Shown here piece after piece: positions 48,201-61,500 of a stretch of DNA of 64,000 nucleotides. Numbering within the stretch: the stretch's first letter is position 1; every line of letters begins with the position of its first letter. This stretch comes from Caprimulgus europaeus (taxonomy: Eukaryota; Chordata; Aves; Caprimulgiformes; Caprimulgidae). The DNA lies in NCBI GenBank assembly GCA_907165065.1, contig OU015534.1, positions 13,213,686 through 13,277,685 of the forward strand, read 5' to 3'. Both the position numbers and the translations under genes were made by a program. The notes beneath the pieces are model-generated. The model was given only the letters and a program-made list of their open reading frames with translations. It ran no database searches and was not told the DNA's origin.

Positions 48201-51200
48201 TTGCATGCTGACATGAACTTTAGCTACAGGCTGTGACTTGCCAATACGCTGATGAAAATATCAGTTATAATCTTTTTCTAAAGTTTCTGAGCTATCATAG
48301 AGCTGTCCAACTTGAGGTTTTGGGTTGAGGTTTTTATTTATTTATTTAGCTGTGAATGCTGATTCCAAAGGACTTTCAATTACTCATTCCTCCTTTAATT
48401 CCAGGCCCATCCACAGCGAAATGTGGGGCCTGCAGTCCTTTCAGCAGCTCTCAAGGTCAATCCAGATCTTATCAATAGCAAACTGTTACACAAAGGCATG
48501 GTCTAAGCCTCCACCCTGCTTCCAGGTCCTCATGACAGCCACTGCCAGGCATCTTTCCCAAACCAGAATCCAGCTCCAAGAATCTCCTCCTCAGTGGAAG
48601 TACCTGCATCTGGTTTGGGAAAAGGAGTAGCTGCTCTTATTTTTATGGCGGCGATACTTGCTCTCATCCATGCAGTTTTGCCTTAAACAATCCTGAAAAA
48701 GAAAATTAAAAGCATCCCACACCCGCTTCCCTGAAGCCATGCTAGGAACAGAGACTGTTAGCCACCACCTCCCCCGCGTGCTCTCACTTCTCCGCTGCGG
48801 GCTTAGGGTCTCATTTGCACGCCATCTGATGCCTGGGATCTTGCATTTTTGGCTGCAAAGTGATACAGACTTGGCAGGAATGGTTTCACTCAAAGCTAGT
48901 CTCATCTGCATCTGAGCATAACCTTTCTCCCCACAAGTCATAGATGTGGGTTTGAACTTGCTTTGCTCTGTAGAGGGTACTGAACTGAGATTTCCCATTG
49001 ATTGGCCCAATGCCACCAATATATTTTCAAATACCTCTCAGTTGTTTTAAAAATACAACAGTTGTGAGCAGTCTTTTAGGAACATTAGATGTGCTTTTAA
49101 CAAGCATATTACACTGACTCTTCAGGGTACTTCTGGTTTCTTGGGCATAACCAAGTAGGGATGTGAAGAAAAACCCAGAGAGCTTTCAATGTCAGCTGGA
49201 GCAAAGCTTCAGTATTTTAGAAACTTTTCAAATCAAACAAGGAATGTAGACAGCTATTTGTGGGCACCATGAGACCAGAGGTTTTGTTTGAGATTCAGGA
49301 ATCTTCCTCTGTTTTGCTGCATGGTTCCTAAATCTTTATCTGGCTCCATGAATGTATATGCTTAAATAATCACTAAAAAAATTTCTATACAAGGTAAATG
49401 AGATGTGGGATGGGAAATAATTACTATCACATTTTCATTTCTTAGTGATTCAAAGCAATGAAAGGTAAGTTGAAGCCTAGAACTGGTAACCAGATCCCTG
49501 CAGACACAGGAAGTCAGCTAGCTGTCATTGCGAATTAAGGGTCTGTGCCTCTCCTAAGTTTGGTAGCTCTTTTGCAGGAAAACTGGGATTTGAGAAAGAA
49601 CCTGGAACTGTTCCCTGTGGAACTGCTGAACTAGAGAGAGTTTATGCATGCTGTCATCACTGCTAGGTTTTACACTGTGCCTCAGCACTATTTATGTGTT
49701 ACTGCTTTGTGAGATACTTTGAAGAATGTACGAAAGTAGGTATAGAAATGAAATTTATGTAGAAACGTGTCTAAACAAACTGTTTGTAAACATATGCACA
49801 TTTTATATGGGAAAGATAGATGAGTAATTTGTGCATATGTGGAAGAATGTACACCATATACACTTTCCAAGCTTCAAAATATTTTCAGATTATATGATTT
49901 ATGTCAACAAGTTAAGTACAGAAATACTAATGTCTACCAGAGAATGACCAAGCTTGGAAACTCACCATCTGTGTATACATGCAAGCATGCAGAGAAACCT
50001 TGAGGGTGGAAATTCTTTGCTGAGGTAAATAGCATTGGTCCAACACTATGTTCTTTTTTAACTTTGGAAGCATGATGATTTAAATAAATACCAGATTTTT
50101 GAAATCTGCCCTGCCCCCTCTACCCACAGTAGTTTGAATGAAGAAGTAGACTTTGAAAAAAAGACACAAACTTTGACGAGTCTGGCTATAGAATTAGCCA
50201 GTGATGAATGCATGGGCCAAGCTGATTTAGGAGCTTCAGAAAGGGAGAGGGAATGCTGTTTCTGACAGCCATGCTATCCCAGATTTATCCACTTCTGGCA
50301 CTGCAAAAGCTGACACATGCTTAAAATTAACAGAGGGGGTTTTTTTACAGATCTGAAGCTGAAGCTGAGATAAGTAATTAAGCCAAGTTATCATGCAGAG
50401 AAATTAACTGAAGAGATATTTAAAATAACATGCCCTATATATTCTTGAAGTTATTTTAAACAGTTCATTTTAAGGTAATTAAGCTGTGTCCTTTGGGTGA
50501 ACATTAGCTTCTAATTTCCTTTATGTAGTTAAAGTGAGGCTTAAAGAAGATTTCTTTTTCTCATTTAGAGGAAACCTATTAAGAAATGAGCTTGGAAAAA
50601 GTACCTGTGGGACATCCTTTTGTACTGAGTCAAGAATACTTGGCATCCATAAGCAAACTTTTCTATCCCAAACCACACCTAATTTTATGAACATTCAGCA
50701 GGACCACCAAAACTGCATTTCAGGCATGCTTTGCTGTAAATGTTAAAATACCATTTTCTTACTAAAGTTCTGTTAGTGATTTCCAGCTCTGGTTGCCACT
50801 GGTGTATCTCTCCTGTGAAAAGCTTATAGTCAGAGATTTCCTGATTTTATGGCAAAACCATTTTGCTTCCATTTGATGGAAAAATTTTGGATATCAACTC
50901 ATGTAAGTTGCTACATCAGTAGAATCAGAATGGTCTTTCAGATCTCACTTTCACAGTCATTAAAATGTTACTGTATCTGGTGGCTTGTGCCTTGCAATTC
51001 CAGTATTTAACATCTTTATTTCCTGAATCTTAAGTTGGTATCATTAGCTATTGTTAAATATTTCTATTTCCTTATGCACATGGCAATGGAATGTTTGTTC
51101 TGATATCAACCATATTCAACTTTGATTCAAATGGGTGTAATGAGACTGAGTGGACTGGCCTCTAGTCATGCAATCTAGTATCTTCCTGTAATTACTTAAG

Positions 51201-54200
51201 CTTTTGCTCCTGTTCCTCCTTTCCTGTAGATGTACTGCATGAAAGAGAGGTGAGACACAGAAGATTACAGTTTCTTATTTTCTAATACATCATAAAGATA
51301 AATGTATTCACATTTGTGAATGCTCAGGTATTGTAATGATGGAAGACTTTTAAGTGTGAAAATGGAGAAGAGATGCTCAGACTGTAAGCAGAAAGTCTGA
51401 TGCAGTTAATCTTCTGGACCTGTTCTGGCATTTCTCTCTAGTGTTCTGGAGTCTTATTTCAGCAGTTAGGCTCAACAGAACAGGGTTAGATGCAACTACA
51501 GTGTTGGTGGAGAACCGAGAAAGCCGAAGAGCTACTCCTCCGTTCTGTGACTCAGAGAACACCCCACACTAGACAGTACTAAAGTGAGAGCCCAAAGTAC
51601 ATCTACCCCTTTGCAGGATATCCTTTTGAATGTTTCTGATAGCTCTTTGGAGGATTTTTTTTCCTAATACAACTAAAGAATACCTACCAAACAGTGCTTT
51701 GAAGAAATGTATGAAATACTTCAGAATTAAGAAACACTGCTATTGTGTTAACTCAGCACTTCACTGCAGTACCATGTCCTGCTTCTTAAATTCACTGGTA
51801 CTTAACCCATCGGATAGCCACTAATATGGCTGTTTTGTCCCTTGTAACTGTGGTACATCATTTAGTGTTGGCACAAAGATCTCTGCACAGCATTGCATGT
51901 ATCATGTAGACTTAACCTAAAATTCTTGGCAAAGACTCTTGGGAATCCTCTGCAGTTTGTCTTTGCTCTAATTAAGCATGTTTTCTTTATCCTCTTGCAC
52001 AGTTATCATCCTTCCTACTCTCAGGGTTAACATTTGTACCTTTCCATCTGATAAAGGACTGCAATTTGTTTCATTAATGGCCAGTGAATATATCTGTTCA
52101 CTTTGTTGTCACCACGTCACATTCTGTAATTCAGTTGTCTACTTAAATAATAAAATGGGAAAAGAAGCCTCACAAGACATGACTATAACACTGCAATCAC
52201 AATTATCATTGTAATTTTCTGTGAAGGAAGAACTATTGTTTCCATTCTCAATGGTTAATCTCTTTTTATGCCAACAACATGGTCATTCATGCCAGTTACA
52301 GAATAGCAAATAGAGGACAATGTGTAAAATGTGGCATCTTTTCACTGTAACTTGCTATAATTAGTTATTTAAATGTCTAGGATTGCTCATACATATGTTA
52401 CCCCATGATCCATTTTGTTAAAAATATAATTGCTGATATTATGTTGGTTTTAGGCAAGTCTTAACATTTTTTTCATTATGTCCTCCACTGGATTTTTCCT
52501 CCTCGCTTCAACCAGAATGTCAAATTGAAGCTTCACATTCACATTTTCAATACCAGTACGTCAAAATTCTCTGCTCTAACTTGTCAAGTTTTGTCTTTTC
52601 TTGCATTCTGCTGTCCATTGTGTTTTGGTAATAATATAGTTTTTGTAATGCCAAGGTGATCTCCCTCTCCTACCACTGCAAGATGCCAATTAGGCAATTT
52701 AAAAATACACTTTTCACTAGTTTCCTACTGTGTCCTGCCTTCTGTGCTTTTTTGGTCTGCTCTACTGAAAAGGACGGACTTCTGTATAAATTTAGAGTAC
52801 TTACTAAAAGGGAACCTAGAATGTGGTCAATACAGTTTTTAGACAAGTTGCTTATTAAATTTATCAGTCCTTAATACACTGAAAAAATTCCAATAATCCT
52901 CTTTGTATCTGCACCTTATTGCGTGAATTTTGGTATATAGATTCTACATAATACAGATTCACAAACCCAAGGCAGCTCATTTCTGTTTCTTTTACAAGAA
53001 CATTATCTCTGTTGTTCTTCAGGCTGTGTCGCTTCAGTCTGCTGGCCATTAAAGGTTTTGTGGGTACTTTAGCTTTCATCTCTGACACTGTTCATGGGGT
53101 ATAAGACACAAATGAGCTCAATTCCAGCACTGTGAACAGAGGCTTTTCTTCATTTATGCAATTCATGTGCTCTCATATCCCTTGAACTTTAGAAAGAGGG
53201 TCAGGAGCCATGTGAATTCTGAAATGAGTTTGGTTTTAAGAACTATACATTATATCCTTAAAGTATAGGCAGGAGACCACTCCTCAGAAAAGTCACTAAA
53301 TTTAGTAGGCTGAGTGTAATACAGGAAGTTAAACATATCTGGATGTTCTGTCATAGGTCGGGTTAGCACTTGGTAACAGAAACCATGTCAGTGTTTCTTG
53401 GAAGGATGTCTCTACTAAAACCCTTAAGCTTAAAACCCAGTTATGATAGAGAGAACTTTTAGTAGAACTTATTCAATAGCTTTTCGTAAAGTCTGCACAA
53501 CAATTTGTTATGACCCCATTCTGATAATATACCTTGTAAATATTAATTATTCTTTAAGGTAAAGGTTACAGTTGCTCTTTTTTACGTTGAGCAAAGTTCA
53601 AACAAAATTGCAAAATTCTTTTTTTCCCCAAGAATTGCACAAATATAGTGAACTTTACTTTTATTTTTTTTAAGTGACCTGAAAAAAGATTTATTAGAAA
53701 ATGACTGACATTTGAGGCATGGAACAAGACCTAAACCTAACTTTCTTTGAGTGCATTATTTGGCTTGAGGATGAAAAAGAACGAATAAAATAGTCTTAAG
53801 CAGGGATAGAAGCTTGTGATAATTTGTTTACTGGAGTAAGGATGGGACATAAGTATGTAAAGGGAGTCACACTCCACCTCAGTGACTATTTATATATTTA
53901 CAGAAGTTGTACAGCTCAGAGAAGAGTATGTAGGAAGCCTTTTGCAAATTAAATTACAGGCTCTTCAGGATCTTCATTACATGAGGGAAGAGAGTGTTGA
54001 GTTCACATCAGAAAATCAGTTAAAAATCAGCTGATGTGCAAAAGCAATTGCTTGCAGAGCCAGCATATAAATGGGCTCTCTGTAGACTCTCACTTTCCAC
54101 CTTTCCGCATTGGAGGAGGGAGGAAGTCAGCAACATCCTAAGACCCAGTGGGGAGCTTTTAATGGAAATGAGATCTAGTTTGCTCAGTGTAGACTGGTCC

Positions 54201-56389
54201 ACATGAACTTTTATTTGATTGGGTATTTGTATTTAGTCAGTTCCCCTACTCCCTTAGCACAATTTTAATACAGAGGAAGTTTTACCAATAATTAGAATCT
54301 GCTTCTAAATTATTTTTCTGCTTTTACAATATAGACTACTTTCAAAATGAATAGACTTAAATTAGAAATTACAGTTCTGTGGAAATTTGGACAGTGACTT
54401 CCAAAAGTTTCTGGGAGCTAGAACACTATAGTCCAAGATAAAGGAGTTTTTTCTTCCTGGTAAGCAATAATCACTGTATTGATTGCAGTCATTGTTTCCA
54501 TTTAAGATTCTGAAAACTAGTTTTAAGAACTACCGTATCTGAACTGTCTTGAGAACTGCAAGTCTTATCTTTCACAGAGTCACAGGTAATCTAATATTTT
54601 TTTTTAAAGATTTTTACTGTCTGATTATCCAAGTCATCCTGTTCATAATTAAAACAAAAAAGTTATAGAAAAAGAAAGGAATATTTTAAAAACTTCATTT
54701 TCTATCTCACTACAGCTTAAACCACATGCAAAGAGAGTGAGAACCTAAAATTCCACTGATCCCTTTTGTAAGCAAAACAAATTGGGATGTATTGACACTG
54801 TCTTTTTTTCTACTTTAAGTAATTTCACTGCTTAGTAAAGAAGGTAAAGAAGTTTTCATTTTCTTGAATGTCTTTTGTTTAATTAGAATCGTAAACAGAA
54901 AAAAATACAGTAAAAGATATCTTAAGCCTCGTATCAAATTAATTGAAACTAAACATTACAAAACTTAATTATAAACTTGTTCTACCCTTAAAAATTGCAC
55001 CTCAACACTTCCTTCATTTACTAAATATATTAAAAACAAAGACTAAATTGCTTATACCCATTTATACTGCAACTTTTCAGAGTACCTTGACCAATATGAA
55101 CTATAGATAATTTTAGAATTTGTCATTTCTTATAATTTTGTGCCTTTGAATCATGCAAGAATAACTGTTCACAGTTTGAGTTGCTTTTAACAGTGCTTCC
55201 ATAAGCTTATACTGAAGTAATTTTCAATTGCTAATATAAATGTGTATTAATTGTTAGTCATAATTGTATAGCTGTTTCTTTGCTGTGTAGAAGCAGAAGA
55301 TACAATCAAACCAATGTTTTCTCCTAAAGCTTATCCTACATTCAAACCAAACCTGTCTTCCAGGGTCCAGAAGCATGTCAGAGCCTATGTCATTCACTCT
55401 ATCTGGATAACGCTAATGGTTTTAATAATAATTTTATCAATAGTAAAATTTTAACAATAAAAGAAAGGCAAACATAAAACAAATATTCATTAAATTAAAT
55501 AAAAAATAACAGATAATTGTTAAATGTTCTAAAAAGCTATTATTTCTAGTCACCGTTTGAGTTCTAGTCAGTACTACATGGCTGGAGGCTGAAAGATAAG
55601 TACACCTTCCCTACACTTTGAGCTGACTTACACTGCAAGAGTAGACACTTTAAAACACTTAATTTTGTAATTTACTGCCCATGTTGTGACAGAATCCCAG
55701 TAGAAATCAAAAGCAAGCTACAGCTGTAAGATTGAGATTATTCTGCTAAAATAATCAAGGGTTGAAACAGCCAGAAAAAACCCATACTAGCACTAGGCAG
55801 CAAAAGGAAAGGTAGAAGCTTCATAGATATTTATTTGTCTGCAGTTTTGCAAGATGACATTGAAAACAGCCATTGTGTGAGAAACGCTGTGTTGTAGTCT
55901 CATCCACCAGAAAAATACAGCAATGGTGAAGGAGCTGCAGTGATGCAGAATACTGGCCAGAAGCTACTTTAATACAAAGAAAACCCCCAGTTTATAAAAT
56001 TACTGTTGAGCAAGTGTAAAGACATGGATTCTCTTTTAGTGTATCAAAAGTTCTAATTTTCTGTGTGAGTTGAAGCAATAGTCAGTTATAGCAGTTTTTG
56101 TAGTTAATATTGTATAAATGCAATTGTTGTTTGGCTTGCTTTTGCAATAAATCATTGATACCTCAGCAATATATTAATACTATGGTATTAGACCTCAGGT
56201 GTTGGAGTTTCAGGTATTCTGTAATTCAGTGACTTCAAAGGAATGGAGAGTGGCAAGCCAGAGGTAAAGTTATGAAATTACATTAAAAGAAAAATTGTGG
56301 AGGTTTCATTCTGATCTTTCTTGTTTATTATTTTTTTAAATCTTCCTAGTCAGGGTAAGTGAGCTACTCTAGTTTTCAGATTTGTACAT

Positions 56390-56770
56390 TCTATTACCTT
56401 GATGAAGATAGTGGCCATTTTCTGTACTACTTGTTGACAACACATCCCTAAGACATTTCTCATGCTTTTTTTTTTTTTTTTTTTAATAAATCCATTATAT
56501 CTTTTAGAGCTTCCCTAAAATTCTGTTTCATTTAATAGCCTCTAGGTAGAAATATTGTCAAAAGCTTTTGAAAAGTTAAATAAATTATGTCAATCAGTTC
56601 CACTTCAGCCACTTTTTTGTTATGATATTTAGAAAGTGCTTTCAGCCTACATAATCACATGGGATTTTGTCCTACATTTGTTTCCAAAAATTACTTGCTA
56701 GATGCAAGAATGTCGTATTCCATGATGACTAAAGCAATAGTTTCTATCAGCATCTCCTTAGCTTGCCAGC
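56390..56770 (-). repeat. Possible ancient LINE (CR1/L3-like) remnant
   Basis: Phrases such as TGTCAAAAGCTTTTGAAAAG, TAAATTATGTCAATCAGTTCC and AGTTTCTATCAGCATCTCC resemble the reversed sequence of old amniote CR1/L3-type LINEs as I remember them. There is no open frame and boundaries are approximate. A T run at 56466-56484 interrupts it. Confidence 0.3.
56466..56484. repeat. T homopolymer (19 bases)
   Basis: Uninterrupted T run within AK5 intron 6, followed by AATAAA. No flanking element suggests a retrogene tail. Confidence 0.85.
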
Positions 56771-57592
56771 TTTCATTTATAAATGAAATAGTGTCCTTTG
56801 TGCTGTGAAACAACATGCTCCAATAATTTAGACAGTTAAACAAAACTTTCTGGTACAGAAATTAAAATAGCAGTGCACTCACTTCATGCTGCAGGAAACA
56901 GATTCATGTCCTTCCTGAGGCAGCACAATTGGAAGATGTTTTTATGAGTCTGTTCTGAACTCAGACTCTGATGTTTGCTGAATATTATCCTGTTTGGTGT
57001 GAGTCATGCTTCTAGAGATAAAGAATTAATTTAATTGAAATTTAGCACTCTTCAGCTAGGGAGGGCTTATTAGCAAAAATTCCAGTGACATTTATGATGT
57101 TTATTAATACAGAGACCGCCACTGGAAACAGTGCTTATCTTGGGTCAGAATTTATTTAAATACAGAGGAACTGTTTAGCTGGGAAGTAAAGTTTATTTTT
57201 GTCTTCCAAGGAAAACAGAAAAGCTAATAATTTTCAAATGTCCTAGTTTTTACAGTCTGAAATTTCACTTCAAATGTAAACTACAACTATTGCAAGTGAA
57301 ACGATCTATATTGCTAAGGTCTTAGACACCTACAAATAGCAAATTATTTCCTGAGTTAAATGCAGATTTTGCATGTAAAACCCTCCAGTAGCTAACGTTT
57401 AAGCCTATGGTATAACCTATGCTTGTTCTTGCATCTGAGTCATTAGTTCTCATGCTTTATTAACTAATTAAGTTTGCAGGTGAAATTAATGCAGAACTTG
57501 TTACCTTTCATTGGTAGAAAACTGAGATGATGCATAGGCAAAAATCATATTTTTGGTAGTAGGCATGACATCATCTAATGGCAAAAGTCCGG

Positions 57593-58556
57593 TGTGGTGG
57601 TTTCACCCACAGCTAAGACCATGCAGTCCTGCACTCACTCCTACCCAGTTTGATGGGAAGAGAATCACAACACAGGGGCCGTGGATCGACAGGAGGACCA
57701 GAGGGCTCACTCACCAGTTATGGTCACAGGCAAAACAGACTTGACTTGGGGAAGAAAAATCAACCTCATCTTAAGACACCTTCCCCCTCCCGCCCCCAAC
57801 CCCTCCCTTCTTCCTGAGCTCAAAGTACTTTTCTCCCGATTTCTCTACCTTCTCCCCTGTAGCGGCACAGGAGGACATGGAATGGAGGTTGCAATCAGTT
57901 TGCCTGTGCCACTCTTCCCAGCATGAGATCCCTCCCATGGGCTGCAAGAGTCCAGGAGCAACGTGTTCCAATGCAGACTTCCCATGGAGTCACAGACCTC
58001 TTCAGGCACAACTCCCAGCTCCAGCATGGGGGCATCCATGGGCTGCAGATGGGTCTCCAGTCCAGCACACCTCCTCCCCCTGCTCTGGCATTCACCATCT
58101 CTGGGGTCTTCTTACTTATCATGAGCTCTCAAAGTCACAACTGCCCTCGGGCACAGCTTTCTACTCTGGCATGGAGTCCTCCGTGGCCTACATGTAGGTA
58201 TCTGCTCCACCACTGAACTTCCATGGGCTGCCAGGGGACCTCATTTACCCCCTGCTACTCTTCTGCAATTCCAGTGTCTAAGGTTCTCCGTCTTCCCCAC
58301 TCCTCCTCCTTCCTCACGGCAACAATGCTCTCCTCTGTTTAGGCCAGTGGTCATCTTTTGCTCACGTCAATGGCCTCTCCTCATGGTTTTCTCCTCCTTC
58401 TTTTCAAAATCAGTTCTTCTTTCATAAATACTGATTGGAAAAGGTGTTTCTCTATTGCTAATTGGCTCAGCCTGGGCTGGAGGTGGGTCTGACTTTGGGA
58501 GCTTCAAGAACTTTCTCAGAAGGGCCATCAATATAGCCCCCTCCCCAACCCCAACA
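57593..58556 (-). mobile_element. Solo LTR of an avian ERVL-like endogenous retrovirus, reverse orientation
   Basis: A GC-richer block of about 960 bases. Read on the minus strand it starts TGTTGGGGTTGGGG at 58556 and ends TGAAACCACCACA at 57593, with TG...CA ends. Inside are the blocks characteristic of a large, abundant bird LTR group: repeats of the type CTCCAGCATGGGG / CCCATGGGCTGCA on the plus strand (57940-58230) and a CCCCAAGTCAAGTCTGTTTT-like segment with GGTGAGTGAG before the 3' end. The 3' terminus resembles that of the LTR at 28598-29159, which supports this orientation. No internal viral genes are present. No target duplication is visible, so the boundaries are approximate. Plus- and minus-strand open frames inside it are not genes. 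Confidence 0.8.
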
Positions 58557-61500
58557 CTTAGTATTTTAGTATTTTTCATTTAGAATCTCTTCCACAAAAG
58601 CCAAGAGGAGAAATCCTGTTAATCTTGAAAGGGAACTATTTGGTGCTTTGGCAGCAGTATCAATGCTTTTCATTGAAACAAAGTGCAAACCATCACTGGA
58701 AGAAAGCAGTATTTATAGGAAGAATTTTTTTTTTTTTGAGCTTTTCTAAAATTTGTTTTAGTTACGTTATTTGAATTATAATTGTTGCTTGTATGAACCT
58801 TTTCTGGGAAACCAGTGTTGCTATATATATATTTAGGGTGCCTGTCTGCGATCTGTATGTACTGTGGGAGCTGATGCTAGAAAACGATTTTGTTTTAAAC
58901 AAAAGGGACAGTGACACGGGAGCTCCAGGAGCACTACAGGCAGGGGAAATGGACATTTTTTTAAACTTCATTCAGGAAAAATCTCTCTACACACAAATGT
59001 GTTGGTTAATGTCTTGCAGCTTTAAGGATCATTTGCTCTGAGAAGTACTGTTGCTCTCAATTTTAAAAGTTAAAGGTGTCAAGGAAAGCATTATTTGAAC
59101 ATGGTAGAAATCAGAGCTGTTTCACTGAACTGGGTGCTCCCAGAATGGGAACATTCCAGTACTCATCTCATGTGGTACTGGAGGGAACAGGGAATTGCAC
59201 TGTAGCACTGGTCCTTAACTGGCTTACTCCCAGCAAGTCTCTTGTTTGATATGAAATAGGGTGAGCTCCTATGAACTTCTGAAAAACAAGGACACATCCG
59301 AGCCCTATCAGAAATCTTCCTAGATAAAGATGGAAGAAAAGCTACTGGAGGACAAGCGTTATTGCTGTGGAATGAAAAAACAAAGGCATTTGGGAAGAGT
59401 CCAGTGATTCTAGATCTTCCTGTAGTTAGGTTGATCGGCATATAGCAAACTAACAACTACAGCTGTTACTCACTGAGCTTCACACAACTTGTTTGTACTG
59501 CTCTGCCCTTTGTCCAGGTTTCAAAATACTGAATTTTACATTAATGCTTCATAATTTGCAGCATCACTGTGGGCTTCAGTAACATAAGAAGAAAGAAAGG
59601 TTTTGCAAGCTAAGTCACAGAGGGCTGTTAAAGCAGTGTGAAGGTTTGGACAGCATCCAATTATACCTGACTCTGTAATCAATAACGTCTCTCCCCTTCC
59701 TGTAGGGTTAGGTGCATTAAAGTGAAAATCGAACAATTTATTCTAGACCCAGTGAAGGTGAGAGTAAGATGATCTCTCCCTCAGGCTGAATGTTTTCCTG
59801 GGTTCTACAGGAACATAGTAACAAATAAATCACAGAGCATCTCCTAACTCAGACTGTAATTCAGTTTTCCATTCAAGCTCTTAAGTAGTGACCTGTCTTG
59901 ATGCTTGATACCACTGTTCTGTTTATTTGTAATACCATTTGCCTCTTTAAAGTGAATTTCATTTAAAAAGTAAATGCATAGTGAAAATTACTCCAACAGT
60001 GGAATGCATATTTTTTAAAATAAGAAAAAGTGTTTCTACCTTTCAGGTTCCATGTGCTAAAGCATCTCTTTGTTTTTAATTAATCCTCAAAAATAATTAA
60101 TATGGTTTGTTATAGAAGCTGCTGTACCGATGTAATACATGTCAAGGTGCAAGTTTTCAATCATTTACAAAGTGAATATACATAGAGAGTTGATATGTAG
60201 AGACATTGGCTGTATTTATAACTTGAAAAGTTACATCCAGAAGGCAACAAGTCAGATAACCCAGAACAAACATATGCAAATCATGTGCCTTAAGTACTAT
60301 GGGAACTAATGCATATGCTCTCTAATTTGGGTCTGATTCCTGATGACAACTTCAGAGAAAAATAGAATATTTATTGAAGGTATCATAGTAGCATGGTGGA
60401 ACATTTTGAATTGTTTATTACGGACTATGTTAACCTGACTTCAGCTTAAAAATAGAAGATACACAAATATGGTGGAGGACAACACCTATTGGAAGCTCAG
60501 AAACCCTCTGAAGAGATGAAAAACGTGATGCAAAAAATATTTCAGAAATAAAACAGCAATATATATGCTTTCCCCATAACAGTCACCAGCCATCCAAATT
60601 AGCCAGCCAGTGCTCTTAAGTATCTGCTCAGACAGAAAGGCTTTGCATCTTCATGTTATGAAAAGTATGCATGTTCCAAAAAGTGGTGCTACTCTGTGGC
60701 ACCACTCTGCCTCCATCAGCTTGCCTACCAAACAAGTAATTGCATTCCTCCCAGTTCACTAATTTTCTACCTACTATGCCACGAAATTATCAGTTTCTCC
60801 CCTCACCCCAATCAAATCTAGCTCTCCTTCAATTTGCCCGTTTTATGCTCTATAAGGGCCCATAATTGCGTGCCTGAGGCGCTAATTTTTAACAGCTCAA
60901 AGCTGATATGTCAGGGTGTTGCTCAACATGATCACAGCATAAAGATAGGATTTCTCTCACGTTCTGCCTATCAAAAGATATTACTCCCCATAAACCTACG
61001 AAGATATGCTATTACTTCTGCTTACTGTTAATTGTTTCTTCAGATATACCATTTACTTGGTGTCATACTGCTCCATATTACAAGTATGGATGCTGCCTTA
61101 GCAGAGTTTTACCATTAAGAGAATTAAACTGGCAGAACATCTCTACACTTGTGTGCCATGGCACCAAGTTCTTCAGTTTAGCATGAAATAACAGAAAATC
61201 ACTTTAAGAACAAAAAAAACCCCCGAGAGCCTCTCTTTTGTAGTAATTGCATTGTTTATGTACTGACAAATAAATAGAAAAGGGAGATGATTAGCAATCA
61301 ACCTACAAGCGTCCCAAGAGATCTTCTTTTGCACTAATGTGGGAACGGGTGACGTACTTTTTGCATTTCATATCAGCTATAACAAAATCCCTAAATCTAT
61401 TCAAGGTCCATCTCTGTTTCTAGAAGAGCAGAGCAGGTTTGATCTCTCTGTGTGCATGGGTCTGCATGTTTGTATTTTCACATTTTGTGGTGTAAGGCAG

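Noticed and set aside
57553-58216. Several open frames of 60-106 codons on both strands
   Set aside because: All fall inside the antisense solo LTR and its direct flank, and none resembles a retroviral protein.
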